Shown piece by piece: positions 11,350 through 22,679 of a stretch of 64,000 nucleotides of DNA. The stretch is from Gymnopus androsaceus JB14 (lineage: Eukaryota > Basidiomycota > Agaricomycetes > Agaricales > Omphalotaceae). A model generated the notes under the pieces. The model had not been told where the DNA came from and ran no database searches. It saw only the letters and a list, made by a program, of their open reading frames with translations. Within the stretch, counting starts at the first letter, position 1. Every line of letters starts with the position of its first letter. Made by a program: the position numbers and the translations under genes. The stretch lies in the NCBI GenBank assembly GCA_009733575.1, contig ML769536.1, positions 62,001 through 126,000 of the forward strand, in the 5' to 3' direction.

Positions 11350-12040
11350 AGGAAAAAGGCCAGGGAAAGAGGTAGAGACCGACCTTCAGTGAAATGTCGC
11401 TAGAGCAAATGATCTATACTCTCCTCTTCCTAGTAGCAGCAGCTCATACCATCCTACAGGTCCGCCTTCGTATTCGAGTCCATCAGCTTTTGCGCCTCGT
11501 CCTCCTCCTCCCCCTCTTGGGAGCTATAATCGTCCTAGACTCGAACCACTCACTGCTGCAGAGACGTGATGTGCGGAATCCTGCGCAACTGCCTGTCATC
11601 AAGGTCACGCCGAAGCTACTGCTCGAGCTCGAGTCTATAATCGTCCTCGCTGCTAAGAGGCTCTGCAGGAGGCGGGGTATATCATCGTGGTCCTAAGGAT
11701 GTGAGGGATATTGGGGGAGGCCCGAGGGACGATAGAAGGTATATGACTCCTCCGCCATCGCATCGGTGAAGCAGCAGCAGGTAAGTTTAGTCGTAGACTT
11801 AGGGATTGACGCTCACCACTTTTTTCTGGCTGGTTTTCAATTTTGCTTTGTAATTCAAAATAATCTGCGTTTCACCTGTGTTCGACATTGGTAAAAGCTT
11901 TCTTCAGTGTTTTTTTTGTTGTCGTGGTGTTATGTTGCGGACAGGCGCTGGGATCTCAATATATCTCGTCTTTTGTCTCTGTTGATTTGCTGTCTTGTGT
12001 CTAGTGACTAGTAGTTGCAAACGCATTATTCTTCTTGGTT
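11350..12040 (+). pseudogene. Decayed copy (copy 3) of the RD-rich gene tail and 3' flank
   Basis: It matches the RD-rich gene from about position 1440: the GGGAAAGAG block, GACCGACC, TCTCCTCTTCCTAG, GGGAGCTATAATCGTCC, then GATGTGAGGGATATTGGG and GACGATAGAAGGTATATG, a TGA, and a CAG run with GTAAGTTTAGTCG. It continues through the 3' flank (AATAATCTGCGT) to about 12040. Copies 2 and 3 share changes absent from the gene, such as GCTAGAGCAAATGATCTATA and TAGTAGCAGCAGCTCATACC, so they descend from one altered intermediate. The frame is broken. Confidence 0.75.
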
Positions 12041-12196
12041 TCGAAGCAGACTGATTAATGATTCCTTATTGGCTCACTTGAAACGAGTTCTATGACTTTG
12101 GTATGCAATAAATAATTAAGGACATGAAAAAAACATCCAACGCATTCTTCCTCCACTGCAGGATCTCTCCCGGTCATACCACCAGCAACATGCTTC

Positions 12197-13592
12197 TTAA
12201 ACATAAAAGGTAACACCCGAGTATTTTACTTCATGACAAAGGGGGCCTACAGTGTGACGTCCTTCATGTGAAGTTTGTACATTGAGCCATCCCATGATAG
12301 GCCAGTATTCTCCGAAAGCTGGCTGCCAGACATCATCAACGTAGAAGGCCTCGATGGTAGGAACCTGACGCGCAATGCGCGATGTATATTGGATTAATGC
12401 ATCTTCTAGCTCTTGATAGCTAGGCTGGTCTCCAAAGTCCACAAGGCTAAGTGCGTAGATAAAGGTCACCACCTGGAGCGAAGGAAAGCGACAGAGTAAA
12501 GGAACAAGTTCATCCTATATTATTGTTAGTTCAAGATAAAAGAACACCAAATGCCATACATAGCTGATGGAGCACTCAGACTCGAACTCGATTTCAATAG
12601 TCAAGGTGGAAATCTTGGGAAACAAAGAATGCGCGAGATGCAATAGCTTTCCCGACGACCATTCGGAAATGCATAGATGCAGTCCAGAGATATACCATTC
12701 ACTGAAGGGCTCTGGAGCTGATAGTACTGCTGGCGTGATACGAGTAACAGCAAAGTTTTGAATTTCTCATAGTTTCACCGAGTCCCTCGCTTTCAGCCTT
12801 TTTGATAAATGAATCAATGAATGGGACAAAAGTACTCGAAGCATTTTTGAAGATGGTTTTCTTCAACAGTGGATGTCTCCGCGTAAATTCGGAGAGCCAT
12901 GATAGCGATAGAGTAGGATGCATGTGTAAGTCGAGCTTCAGTTCTCGAAGGCCATGAAAGTTCGGGTTCCAAATGACTCCTCCGGGACTCTATGTACGTT
13001 TACAAGTAACAGCCTCACTTGCATGCCTCGTGCAAGGTAAGTATCAAGGCTGACAGCATTGTACACTTGTCCCTCGTCAAGGAGGATTTTTTCCAACAAT
13101 ATGTCTGAGCCTATTAGAATACTGAACGCTGGATGCTCCCGATCGAGGACGGCAGTTGGGACGGTATGGCAATTTATGAGCCTGAGAAAAGCCATATCAG
13201 AATGAAACCTGATCTGCGAGAGGTTTGTCAAATGGTGAAGTAGTTCGCCAGTTATCTTGACGTCCTCCTCCGATGGCCTATCACTCTGGTCAAGGTAGAG
13301 TGACCTGTACATTCATCAAGCTATCAACATACAATCGCATTCAAGTACTTACCTGATAGATGCTGCAAAGGCCTGAGCAGCAAGAAACTGAATTTGAGTG
13401 CCTCCAGATTCTTTTCGCCTTTTAACGATGCGAGCATATTCGTCGCAATTGGTGATTTGTTGTTGATAGCGGAAAAAGCTTGGTTGCTGCATATCTCCAG
13501 CGAAGTGTGGGTGTTTGCCGCTCAATGAAGACAGTATCAGAGGCGATGCATTCCACCACAGCATGAAGAAGCTCTTCAGACAACATCAGCAT
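12197..13592 (-). pseudogene. Broken F-box protein gene
   Basis: From ATG 13592 the product begins MLMLSEELLHAVVECIASD, an F-box start, and continues to NHQLRRIC, where it stops. The next segment (YARIVKRRKESGG, SDRPSEEDVKITGELLHHL, then RFHSDMAFLRLI) is in another frame and still uses a good 48-bp intron (13352-13305). Further frame changes are needed at about 12945 (to reach LRELKLDLHMHPTLS) and about 12720 (to reach SEWYISGLHLCISEW). The tail (SLQVVTFIYALSLVDFGDQ and following) ends at 12197. The order of segments matches the large agaricomycete F-box/LRR-like family. At least three frame breaks make function unlikely. F-box proteins normally recruit substrates to SCF ubiquitin ligases. 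Confidence 0.6.
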
Positions 13593-13704
13593 GCTGGTAG
13601 CGGTAGCGGAAGAGATGCGCTGGGCGCTTAATATCAAAACCCCGGTGGCCCGTTCCTGTCCGGCGATCCGCTATGAGGCTGGTTTGAGCGCCATTTTCGG
13701 GCAG

Positions 13705-13870
13705 GGTTACCACTACGCCGTGACCAGTCTGATGCCTATCCTCGAGATCTCGGAAGGAAATTCCGCTAGACCCTCTTGAATTCGAGGAGTATATTGTTGC
13801 AAAAAAGGGGGAGCAGAAAGAGCTAGAAGGATTGCTACGAGATAATATGATTCCGCCCTATTCCGCCAAT
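13705..13870 (+). pseudogene. Partial copy of the 5' part of the MGTRG-type gene
   Basis: 13755-13850 repeats 14035-14122 almost exactly (GGAAATTCCGC, CCTCTTGAATTCGAGGAGTA, TTGCAAAAAAG, GAGCTAGAAG), and 13705-13750 is a weaker match to 13985-14030. The frame is interrupted (TGA after the CCCTCT). It lies just upstream of, and in the same direction as, the longer gene, so it is a truncated tandem duplicate. Confidence 0.6.
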
Positions 13871-13936
13871 CCGTGCTTGCCACGTGAGGTTTCAAATGAG
13901 CGCCCGTCGAATGACTGACTCGCTTCGTCTTCCGCC

Positions 13937-15726
13937 ATGGGCACTCGAGGGTTTGCCATCTATTACTACAAAGGCTTCTATTTTCTTTACTACCGTCACT
14001 ATGATGCCTTTCCTGAAGTTCTCGGTGTCAAATTCATAAAGGAAATCCCGCCAGATCCTCTTGAATTCGAGGAGTATATTGCTGCAAAAAAGGAAGAGCT
14101 AGAAGAATTATTACGAGATCTGGAGAGGAGCCACCGCGATGAATATGATGATGACGATGATAAAAAGGACCCACTTTGTGGACAAGATATGGAAACTATC
14201 TGGGACAAAGGAAACAAATCATTCAGCATCTCAAGGAAATGGCCGCGGAACGCCGATGCTGCCTCCTTCTATGAAATCAATCTCGAGCACTGTATTTTCT
14301 ATGTTGATGGGGAGCCTTATTTCGACCTTCGAAACATGCCCAATAATGACTTTTTCTGTGCTTATCTCGTGCTTATCTCGGTGAGTCCTGCATCTTTTGT
14401 GCAAAATTTGCATGTTCATTTAATGTGCTCTCTATCTCTCTAGATGATCGACCCTAAAGACTACGAGCTGCCTTCGGACTCGGAAAAAGCCAGGCATCGC
14501 TATAAACTGCCTCCTCCGCCTCCAGCAGCCGCCGAAGTGCTCGAGACCTACAGGGGTACAGTACCACGTCCAAAGCAAATACGACCCACGAACTGTTGGA
14601 CCTGCCCCTTGCGATGCGCCCCTCAGAGCTCATACGCATGGAACTCGTGCAAGTGTTTGTTGGCGTGTCGATGAAAACCATGAACTACGCAAATTATGGA
14701 CTGGGAGAAAGAACTACATTATTTTCTTCCTCGGCAACACCAAGACTTATTCATAGGGTCCGCACGATGATAGATGCTTTCACTGGATCGCTAGTCTTCT
14801 CTGAAAGTATGCGTCCATTTGGAGATCGTTATCTCCCAGATCGTCCTGCCTTTCAGTGGATAGATCGGGGACTACTATGTTTGCTCGTCGTTCCGCGTCT
14901 GGATGTGGAGGACAACTTGCCTGCTGCAGTCGTCAAACTCGTTGAAGAGCTAAAGTCTCAGATGGCCATCCCCACGAGTATGACTGCCGCTGAAAAGCCA
15001 GTTGTCTTCTTTGCAATCATATCATCCATGTACCACATCTCTATCGTCCGCATCGAGGTTCCTGTTATCACTACCCCACTCACTGGGCCTAACTTTCAGA
15101 TAGCGCACACACCCGCACTCCAATTCCTTCCCTTGCGTGATGCCAAAACACTAGACCACCCACCTACGCCAGGGATCGAAGCCATTTCACGTCTCGGGCA
15201 GATTATTTTCACGCAGAGCCCCAAATATGATCTGGTCTTGAAGAATAAACGATTTCACGAAACTGCTCCTTCCTTGTTGGGAGTTGGCTCGCTTCCAATG
15301 GAACTATGCTTACAGATCGCGGAGTATCTCCCTCTTTCACATCTTCAAGCTTTTGCAACCCTCTCTCCCCAGTGCGCTCAGGCTGCTGATGTGGAATTTC
15401 GACGGGGAGGGGCATGTTTCGAGGCTGTAAAATACGAAATTCTGAATCCCAGCCGGTGGCGATCTCAATTCGATGAGAAGAAAGTTATCGGAAGGTTTTG
15501 GTATCACCTAAAACCGAATCCAATCTGCTCGCGATACTCCCGGGAATTCCAAGCTGTTGACCAGCATGGCGACAAGGTGGTTGTTCGGCTTGGTTATGGC
15601 TACGGCACCAAACCGATTTCCAACGTTACGAAGCCATCATCCCAGAAGGATACAGTTCTCGATTTCAAGGTGGGTGAAGATTGGTGCGGCCCTCCTAGTC
15701 TTTCCCGATTCGAGCTTCTTGAATGA
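13937..15726 (+). CDS. Basidiomycete MGTRG-type protein with C-terminal F-box (one frameshift)
   Basis: Exon 1 is 13937-14380, intron 14381-14443 (GTGAGT to TAG), then exon 2. The start MGTRGFAIYYYKGFYFLYY is the signature of a large mushroom family of unknown function. An acidic linker (DEYDDDDDKKD) follows, then NLEHCIFYVDGEPYFDLRNMP. In exon 2 the frame runs from MIDPKDYELP to LETYRGT (about 14560). The remaining family-like sequence (THELLDLPLAMRPSEL onward) is in the next frame to the stop at 15726, so one base appears lost near 14560. The C-terminal third contains LPMELCLQIAEYLPLSHLQAF, an F-box-like motif. Without the frameshift the protein would be about 540 residues. The frameshift may be a real mutation or a sequence error. 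Confidence 0.65.
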
Positions 15727-16035
15727 AAGAGGCCAAGAGGGAAGGGCGAGCGATCGAGGAGAAAAGTTATGCAATATATACATATGTCAGCCATATCATC
15801 TTTGTTCAACCTTACCAGTGTAATATGTAATTACCTTCGATGTGTGGGCTCACGACTCCGATGTGCACTTTCCTGGTATATTAAGAACTTGGATTCGTAA
15901 AAAAAAATAATCAAACCCTCGTATCTAGCACGAGTACATGATTTGTATATCCCAAATTAACAATAGCCCAGCTATACTAGAGCCTACCACATTAATTCGT
16001 ATAATCCAGATCGAAACAGTCAAGATCAAACATCA
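15727..16035. other. Convergent 3' flanks, no gene seen
   Basis: Short AT-rich stretch between two genes that end toward each other. Confidence 0.4.
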
Positions 16036-17572
16036 TCACAAATCCAGCCCCTCCAAACCCTTCTGAATCTCCTCATTCCACGACACTAAACTGAACGTGA
16101 TCCTCGCCAGCTCGACGCGTCCATCGGCGATCTGGGTTTGAACGTCCTTTAGTGAAGGTAAGGCATGGGCTTGGACTGGATCTTTTCTCGAGACTGATTT
16201 GTTTTCCTTCTCCTTGTCCGTAGAAGTAGTAGCATGAGCTGCGGTACGAAGTTTCTTTCCTCCGGGAGGTGTGCTCGAGCTAGCAGCACTGTTCTTCTTC
16301 GTCGTACTAGGCTTTGTGCTGGTAGTGCTGGCGCTGGTAGTAGTTGCTCGAATCTGACTCTTTACGCCAGATCCGGAAGTGCTGCCACTGCGAGCCTTGG
16401 GAACTTGGAATCGCATGTGTAGCTTGAACGCATACCGGCCGTTTCGTCTAAGAATAGCCATTAATACCCAAAAGTAACAAGAACATGTGTTTTGGGCGCA
16501 ACAGCTCACCTTCTCCGGTAACGCCTCAAACTCAGCCCCAGTTATCTTCGTATAACCTATCGTCTTGTAGGTTCCAGCATAATACCAAGCTTCCTCGTAC
16601 TTCATCATCAGTGTCCCGCACCATCCCTTTAACGCAAACTCTTCGCACCATGCATGGAGCTTTTTAGTTCGTTGGGCGTTGTTGGTGGTGTACATGACAG
16701 TGATGAGGTGGACCTGACGCCTATCAGCGAAATTGAAAATAAGTTCATCACCGGGGTAGAAGGATGGTTGGGTAAGTATTCCGAGCTGCATGAAATAGGT
16801 TGTGAGGGCTATGCATGTACAACAGGAAAAGTAGCGCACCTGCCTCAGAGTCTTGACGTACTGTTGAGGCCATGGTTTATATGAGAAAGGCTTCAAAGGT
16901 CGAGTAGCGAGCGATTCCATGAGGCTCATCTCGCTGCCTTGATTCTGTAACAAACAACTCATTTCGTCAATACTAATAAGAGGAGAGAGATTCCTTGGTC
17001 TACTCACCGACTCCACACGACCACCAAACGAGTCTGAACCGATATCGGAAAACTCATCTAATCGGCCTACATCAAAGGAACTTGCTACGCTAGAGAAGTT
17101 GGCATCCGCATCCGTGAATGCTTCAGACCGGGTACTGAGACGCTCGAGTTCAATGTAGCCTTCTGATGCCGATACATTGGAATGCAATGAAGTGAAGGAA
17201 AAGACAGATGGCGTAGACTGTCCCGACCTTGAGCTCAATGGTGATTTGGGCGTCGCAGGAGTGGCAGCGGGAGCCTTCCCTTGACTCTGGCTTTGGCTCT
17301 GGCTCTGGCTCTGAGTCAGCGCCTGTTCAAGATCCGATATAACTTTGGCTGTGGATTCGACGAGGCCAGAAAGCTCGGAAGATATAGTAGTGTTACCGAG
17401 CTGAATTGAAGGGATCATTAGGGCATTAATTAGGATTATTTTAGTATAAACTTGCCTGAGCTTCTTCCAGCTGTTTCTTCAGCCTCTGTAGTTCCCCCGC
17501 TTGAACTCTGAGGAGGTCTTCGACTAATGAAGCAGGTAGATTGATTGTACGGCCAGAGGTAGAAGAGGACAT
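16036..17572 (-). CDS. DUF6697-like hypothetical protein, five or more exons
   Basis: Exon 1 is 17572-17456 (MSSSTSGRTINLPASLVEDL, coiled-coil-like). A GC-AG intron (17455-17401, donor GCAAGT) joins it in phase 0 to exon 2 (17400-17008). Introns 17007-16945 and 16839-16786 have good GTGAGT/CAG and GTGCGC/CAG ends, and both are multiples of three, so the unspliced frame stays open. A fourth intron starts at 16509 (GTGAGC); its acceptor is unclear, because TAG at 16449-16448 breaks the frame while AAG at 16424-16423 keeps it. The core FYPGDELIFNF, RQVHLITVMY, EEAWYYAGTYK and ITGAEFEALP resembles the basidiomycete DUF6697 domain. Both ends are Ser/Thr/Gln-rich and disordered. Function unknown. 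Confidence 0.65.
17401..17455 (-). other. GC-AG intron
   Basis: The donor AG|GCAAGT replaces GT with GC but keeps strong surrounding consensus. 55 bp with a TTCAG acceptor. Phase 0 on both sides. Confidence 0.6.
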
Positions 17573-20352
17573 GTTGGTAGTGCGTGGCGCGTTTCTATCA
17601 TGATAGTAGCTTTATGTTTCATTCCTTATCTGTGCTCGGAGCGGTTCGGCGAATTGAACTCATTCTGGTCATGAGCCGCAGCGGAAAAAACCCGAGAAAG
17701 ATTAGTCCGCATGATGCTGATTAGAGATTGAGAGATGAATCTTGAATGCATATGTAGCCTCTAGAGGCCTCCAGCCAGCGAGAACTGCTGCGAGAGACGA
17801 TTATGAATCATAGAAGAAGTGAAGAACTGATAAGCGCCCGACCGCTTTGCTTCTGTGTTAAACGTTAATGTTTGAGGCTGTTTTGTTTGAGGCTGTTTGA
17901 GGTTTAGATAAGATTCTACTACTAGGGTCAGAATTGAGTTTAGTCTGGCATGGAAAATTCTGAAGCGAAGGATTTGTGAGTGTTCGACAACTTTCCTTGC
18001 TTTCCATTCTGCTCTTCTTTTGTACTTATCTAATTCTGTTTCTTCACTTTCCAGTGTCCCAACAATCCCCCTCGATCTCGCACCTTCACTCTCATAACAG
18101 AAATCTGACCATCCAGCCTGCGCCAATGGGAATTCTGCTCGAAAATCTGTCCTCGTCCAGCACCAACAATCCAGTACCAGCCACAAAATACGCATGTTGC
18201 GCACTATGCAGGACCCCAATCTTTCCTCCCTCCGCTTCCTCTCTTCTGGTGTATCACTGGTACCACGACGATGGCTAACGCTGGAAATGCCTTCGCCTTG
18301 GAGCCCTAATGGACCTCCCAGCACCGCGTTACTATTGCCAATACTTAGGATGGGATCGAGTGCAGGTGCTGTTTTACGATCGTGTTGATTATGCCTTCGC
18401 TTTCGACTTCGATCCTCAAACTACGTTGTCTTTTACATCGACCCAAGCTCCTCCGCTGCATCCACATCTACATCGAAAGCTCCGTCTTCTTCCCAGTCTC
18501 ATTAACAGACGTACTCATACTCTTTCTTCATCAATACCAAACCATCTCTACCGCCTGCTCCGCCATCAACTAGCGTTCCAGGAAACACAGTGCAACTCCT
18601 GCCATTCCTACTGTCTCGCTCATCTACGAGTGACGTGTTCTATGTGAGAGTCGGGGTAATAGGTGTGGTTTGGTAGGAGTCTTCTCTGTGACATCCTTGG
18701 CCTCTACTTTTATCACTGTTATGGGTGCTGGAGCTGCTGTCGCAACTCTGCCTCGGTTACCTAAACGAAGCAAAGGGAGACACAAGTGAAAACAAAAATC
18801 ATTCTGTCGCGGATGTGAAAAGACCGGGAACGGGGATAGGGACGGGAGAAGTGGTTTTACTGCTTCTCCAGCTAGGTTTTCTGCATCTTCTACTACGACT
18901 TATCACTACTCGTGCATCTACATCTGTAACTACCCCTACGTCTGTGTCTGACTCCCTCAATGTCTGCAGTACCTCAACCTCAGCCTCACCTTCTTCTCCT
19001 TACGTGATTCCAGGGATCTGATGCCTCAAACTCCTACTGCTGCCACCACTTCTATGGGGACCCAACCTACGACCACAGGATACCAAGTAACGTTTTCTTA
19101 CCATGCCCAGTGTGTTCTTTCGGTCTAAATCGATCGCTCCTGGAACTACCATTTGGGCAAACGTTTGTAAGTTCTCATGTACTTTTAGCTACTGACAGTC
19201 GAATGTTGTTCAAAGATATAAATCTGCGTTATCGTAGGGTACGCTTTTTTTTTGGTGTATCATAAAGCATTGGCCTATTCCGAAGTAAGTATTGTATATT
19301 AGCTTGCTCGAAGCCTTTCATTCTAACCCTCCTCTTCAGCTATTCAACATTGTACTGGTGAACCTATCGTCAATCTGCCTGACACTGCGCATTGACAGCG
19401 GCATTGTTGTTTTTGGCTCATCGGAGGCTGCACGTTAGCTGGACATGGTTCTCGGAATGTACATTTTGATACAATTTACTTCATTTTTCATTCTGGCCTT
19501 GCATTTCTGCAGTTCCATGTATTGATGTGTCCTGCATGTCATTGATTTAGGTTTCGGGTTGGTGTCCAGTCATACGTGGTATTAGTCTAGCATAGTAGGT
19601 TTGTCAATGCCTTTGTTTATGTCTTCAATGTGATTTTTTAATGTCGATTCATTGTGTGATACCTATAATAAGCTGTGTATGGCAGTATAGGTGGATGTAT
19701 GGTAAGTGCATATAGGATGTATGGCAAGGTCGCTATGGAATGTATGGAGAATTTGGTATGGGATGTGTAGATCTTATGCACCTTCCGATTCTCCATACAT
19801 GTATGGAAAATGTATGGGAGGTATGGCGCCATACTCTCATACATTCGCAAACTTGCTGATGATGCATATGGATTCTAGATTGAGATTGGGTTGCCATGTC
19901 TATCTGAAGACTGAGACTTTTCTGAGACCGTCATGCTATTGATAATTCCTCTGTTGGTGGTACTTTTTCTCTCCTTCCCGTCATCCGCAAATTTCAACCT
20001 TCAACCATCAACATCTTTTCAAGAGTTGCCATTGACAATATTCGCTCCTCCAGCTTCTTCTGATCTGGGGGATGATTCCCCACCGTGAACACAGCTATGG
20101 CGACACTAATATCTTGGTATCAGCCTTATGTTACCTGCGACACTGATATCTTATCCGCCTTATATTACCTGTTACCTACGGGACTGCTGATTAGGCAATG
20201 CCTCTTCAACATCTTTATCTCCCTTTGTGTATTTTGATACTCATGATTTGAGGATTACAGTAAATCAAGAAGCCTATAAGAGAGTGAATAGCCGTTCTTG
20301 CTCCCTCTGAATCCTTTCTTCAACCATAGAATTTTGAAGAGAATCCCACTAC
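17573..20352. other. Intergenic region with possible coding relics, no gene supported
   Basis: Between 18110 and 18900 short Ser/Thr/Pro-rich or hydrophobic frames on the plus strand (for example VFFPVSLTDVLILFLHQ near 18490) switch frame repeatedly. They could be remains of a membrane-protein gene that I cannot name. 19676-19850 is rich in GTATGG motifs. I see nothing convincing elsewhere. Confidence 0.3.
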
Positions 20353-21664
20353 ATGCTCATCACAGAAGCTGAAGTTCTTGACAGCTTTGGTTACTGGCTG
20401 ACATATTCTGTAATTTCGGTTGGAGTATCATGCATTGTGCTTGGTTTGTATACTTGATACATCAATAATACATTGGCAGGGTGTCTACTGACTCTTAAGA
20501 TAGGTGCATATGTTGTTGCTTCCGCTATGGCATTGAATCTTCTTCGGTAAATTAACTCTTTGTTACTGTCCATTTCAAACATTGCTAAGTAGTTTTCATG
20601 TGATTGCAGTCAAAAAGGGTTAAAAAGATCTGCAGTACTTATACTGTTCATTATCCAAGTCTTCCTTATCCTTCTCGCCATCTGGAAAGTGGCTGTTCTA
20701 AATGGAGATATTCTGGCGCAAATTTTCAATATTCTGGTCAATTCCAAGCTGGATAAGCAACTGGAGGGTAGAATCAGTGCCTCAAATGCTGACAACATGG
20801 CCTGGGAAGATGATATGTGGGTATGGCCGGCAAACATTATTGTGGGCAAATTCCTCCACTACAATATGTATTCACGCGATTAAAGTATTAAAACAGCTTC
20901 TCTTTGCAGATATAGTTGTGGTTTGGCGAGCTTGGGTATTGTAGGAGTACAGTATAGCAATTTGATCTTTGTTATTAATCTTGGTAATGTGCGAAGGAGG
21001 TGTGTATCGCCATCATACCCGCCTTATTTATGACATTAACCAAATTGTGCTTTGTAGTTGCGAACATAGTTCAAAGCGTGTATGGTAGTGTTAGTGAAGG
21101 ATCATCTCACTACTACCAATCTCAACTCCAAAACCTGTTCCTTCTACTATCTCTTGCATTGAACATATTAGCTACCACGCTTATTGCATACAGAACTTGG
21201 TGAGCGAGGCATTCCGAGAGTTAGTAAACACAATGTCGATGAACTCGATTTGATTTTGCATCTTTTAGGATACATTTGAAAGCGACAAGAGACTTGGAGC
21301 TCTCGACTCATAACCGCTCACAATCCTTGAATGTGCTTTTCTTTCTTGTGGAGTCAGGAGCAATTTTTTGCGTTAATCAGGTGGGCGGCCAGTGCTATAA
21401 CCTTTCCTAATTGATCCCACCTGATTCTCATTTGTAAACACAGGCTGGATATTGCATCTTCATGATGCTTTCATTATCATCAAGTTATAATAATACACCC
21501 TCCATGTACCAGTCAAATATCATTCTTCCTGAAGTTGCCGCCATTGTCTTAGTAAGTGGAACTTACTCTTCAATGAAGAGTTCCTCAATTATTCAATGGA
21601 ATCGTAGTGCTTTTACCCCACATCGGTGATAATAGTATCTCATATGATGCTTTATCAAAACTAA
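20353..21664 (+). CDS. Agaricomycete multi-pass (7TM-like) membrane protein, eight exons
   Basis: No long open frame exists, but eight exons join in phase: 20353-20443, 20480-20546, 20610-20841, 20897-20935, 21000-21199, 21269-21380, 21444-21551 and 21608-21664 (about 301 residues). Introns are 36-69 bp; exon 5 may start 3 nt earlier. The product has hydrophobic segments around SVISVGVSCIVLG, KIGAYVVASAMA, AVLILFIIQVFLILLAI, ANIILLFADIVVVWRAW, IIPALFMTLTKL, LFLLLSLALNILATTLIA, and a final YPTSVIIVSHMM. The order VVWRAW, then a TM pair, then the ESG and YPT motifs fits a large family of unknown membrane proteins in mushrooms. There is no signal peptide and function is unknown. The 36-bp first intron is the weakest part of the model. 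Confidence 0.7.
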
Positions 21665-22022
21665 GGTCTCCTAGCACTCTTGCCCCATGGCAGTATTTGG
21701 AGATCAGGTAACATGCTACAATGAATGATTAGCACAAGTATAATCATACAATCAATCCCATTACATAGACACCCCCAAAGATGGGAGAAGTGATTCACTG
21801 GATCGCAAAATACAAAATCCGAACGAAATATAAGGATATAATTTATTATTATTAAAAAACAGGTAGAGGCAGGAATAGGCCAGATAGAAGCAGAAACAGT
21901 GACGCTGCCAAGATTGGAACCTATGCCCAAGTCAGACATCATATCAGGCACATGCGTAACAAAAATTCTTATGTGGCACAGTACTAAAAGCACCGCACCC
22001 CACCGTAACACACACACATATA
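21665..22022. other. Intergenic, no gene seen
   Basis: Short stretch between the membrane-protein gene and an inverted-repeat element. Confidence 0.4.
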
Positions 22023-22679
22023 CATCAGCAAAACCTGTATGTTGCCAGAGCAGTCAGAGCATTGAATTGATGCTCTGGAGTGCTCTGGAGTGCTCTGACT
22101 GCTCTGGCTGCTCCGAAGCTATGGGAGCTAACGGAATTGATGGACAACTGTCAGAAAATGTTGATTAAGTGATCTAAAAGGAAGGGGTTGCCAACGGTTG
22201 CAATGCCTTCATATCACTGTCAATATATACAGGAATCTGTATAAAAGGCAACTCTGTTGAGCTCGAAGTTTGACATGGACTTGTATCTTTTTTCTTTCCA
22301 GCACTGCAACTTAGTGCAATATTCTTCAAGTTTCCTCCCACTGTAAGTTTTTATATTTGTTCGATAAAGTTGATTATCAGCTACATATCAGAAATGTCAA
22401 AGGGTTATAGAGGTGGAGGATGCTGGGGAGGGAGAAATTGGAAACTGGAAGCGTTGGGAAATATTGGGGGACTCGGTGGGTGGCATTTATGTATGGCTAC
22501 ACCCTGTTGTATGTACGAAATGATCAGAAAATGATATATATCATTTGCTACTATGATGTGAGAACTCTTGATTACTAAATGGGGCTCTGTAGTGCAAACA
22601 ATTGTTGAATGATGGGTGGTCTCCAGAGAGCTCCAGAGAGCTCCAGAGGACTCTGGAGTACATACAGGTTTTGCTGATG
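22023..22679. mobile_element. Non-autonomous TIR element, family D (CATCAGCAAAACCTG), TA target
   Basis: Perfect terminal inverted repeats: CATCAGCAAAACCTGTATGT at 22023-22042 and its reverse complement ending at 22679, both flanked by TA. Subterminal arrays of GCTCTGGAGT (left, 22070-22110) and CTCCAGAGAG (right, 22620-22655) are inverted relative to each other. The interior (657 bp in all) has no coding capacity. Confidence 0.8.

Noticed and set aside
17761..18324. 187-codon minus-strand frame
   Set aside because: No family resemblance, and composition varies along it; likely chance opening.
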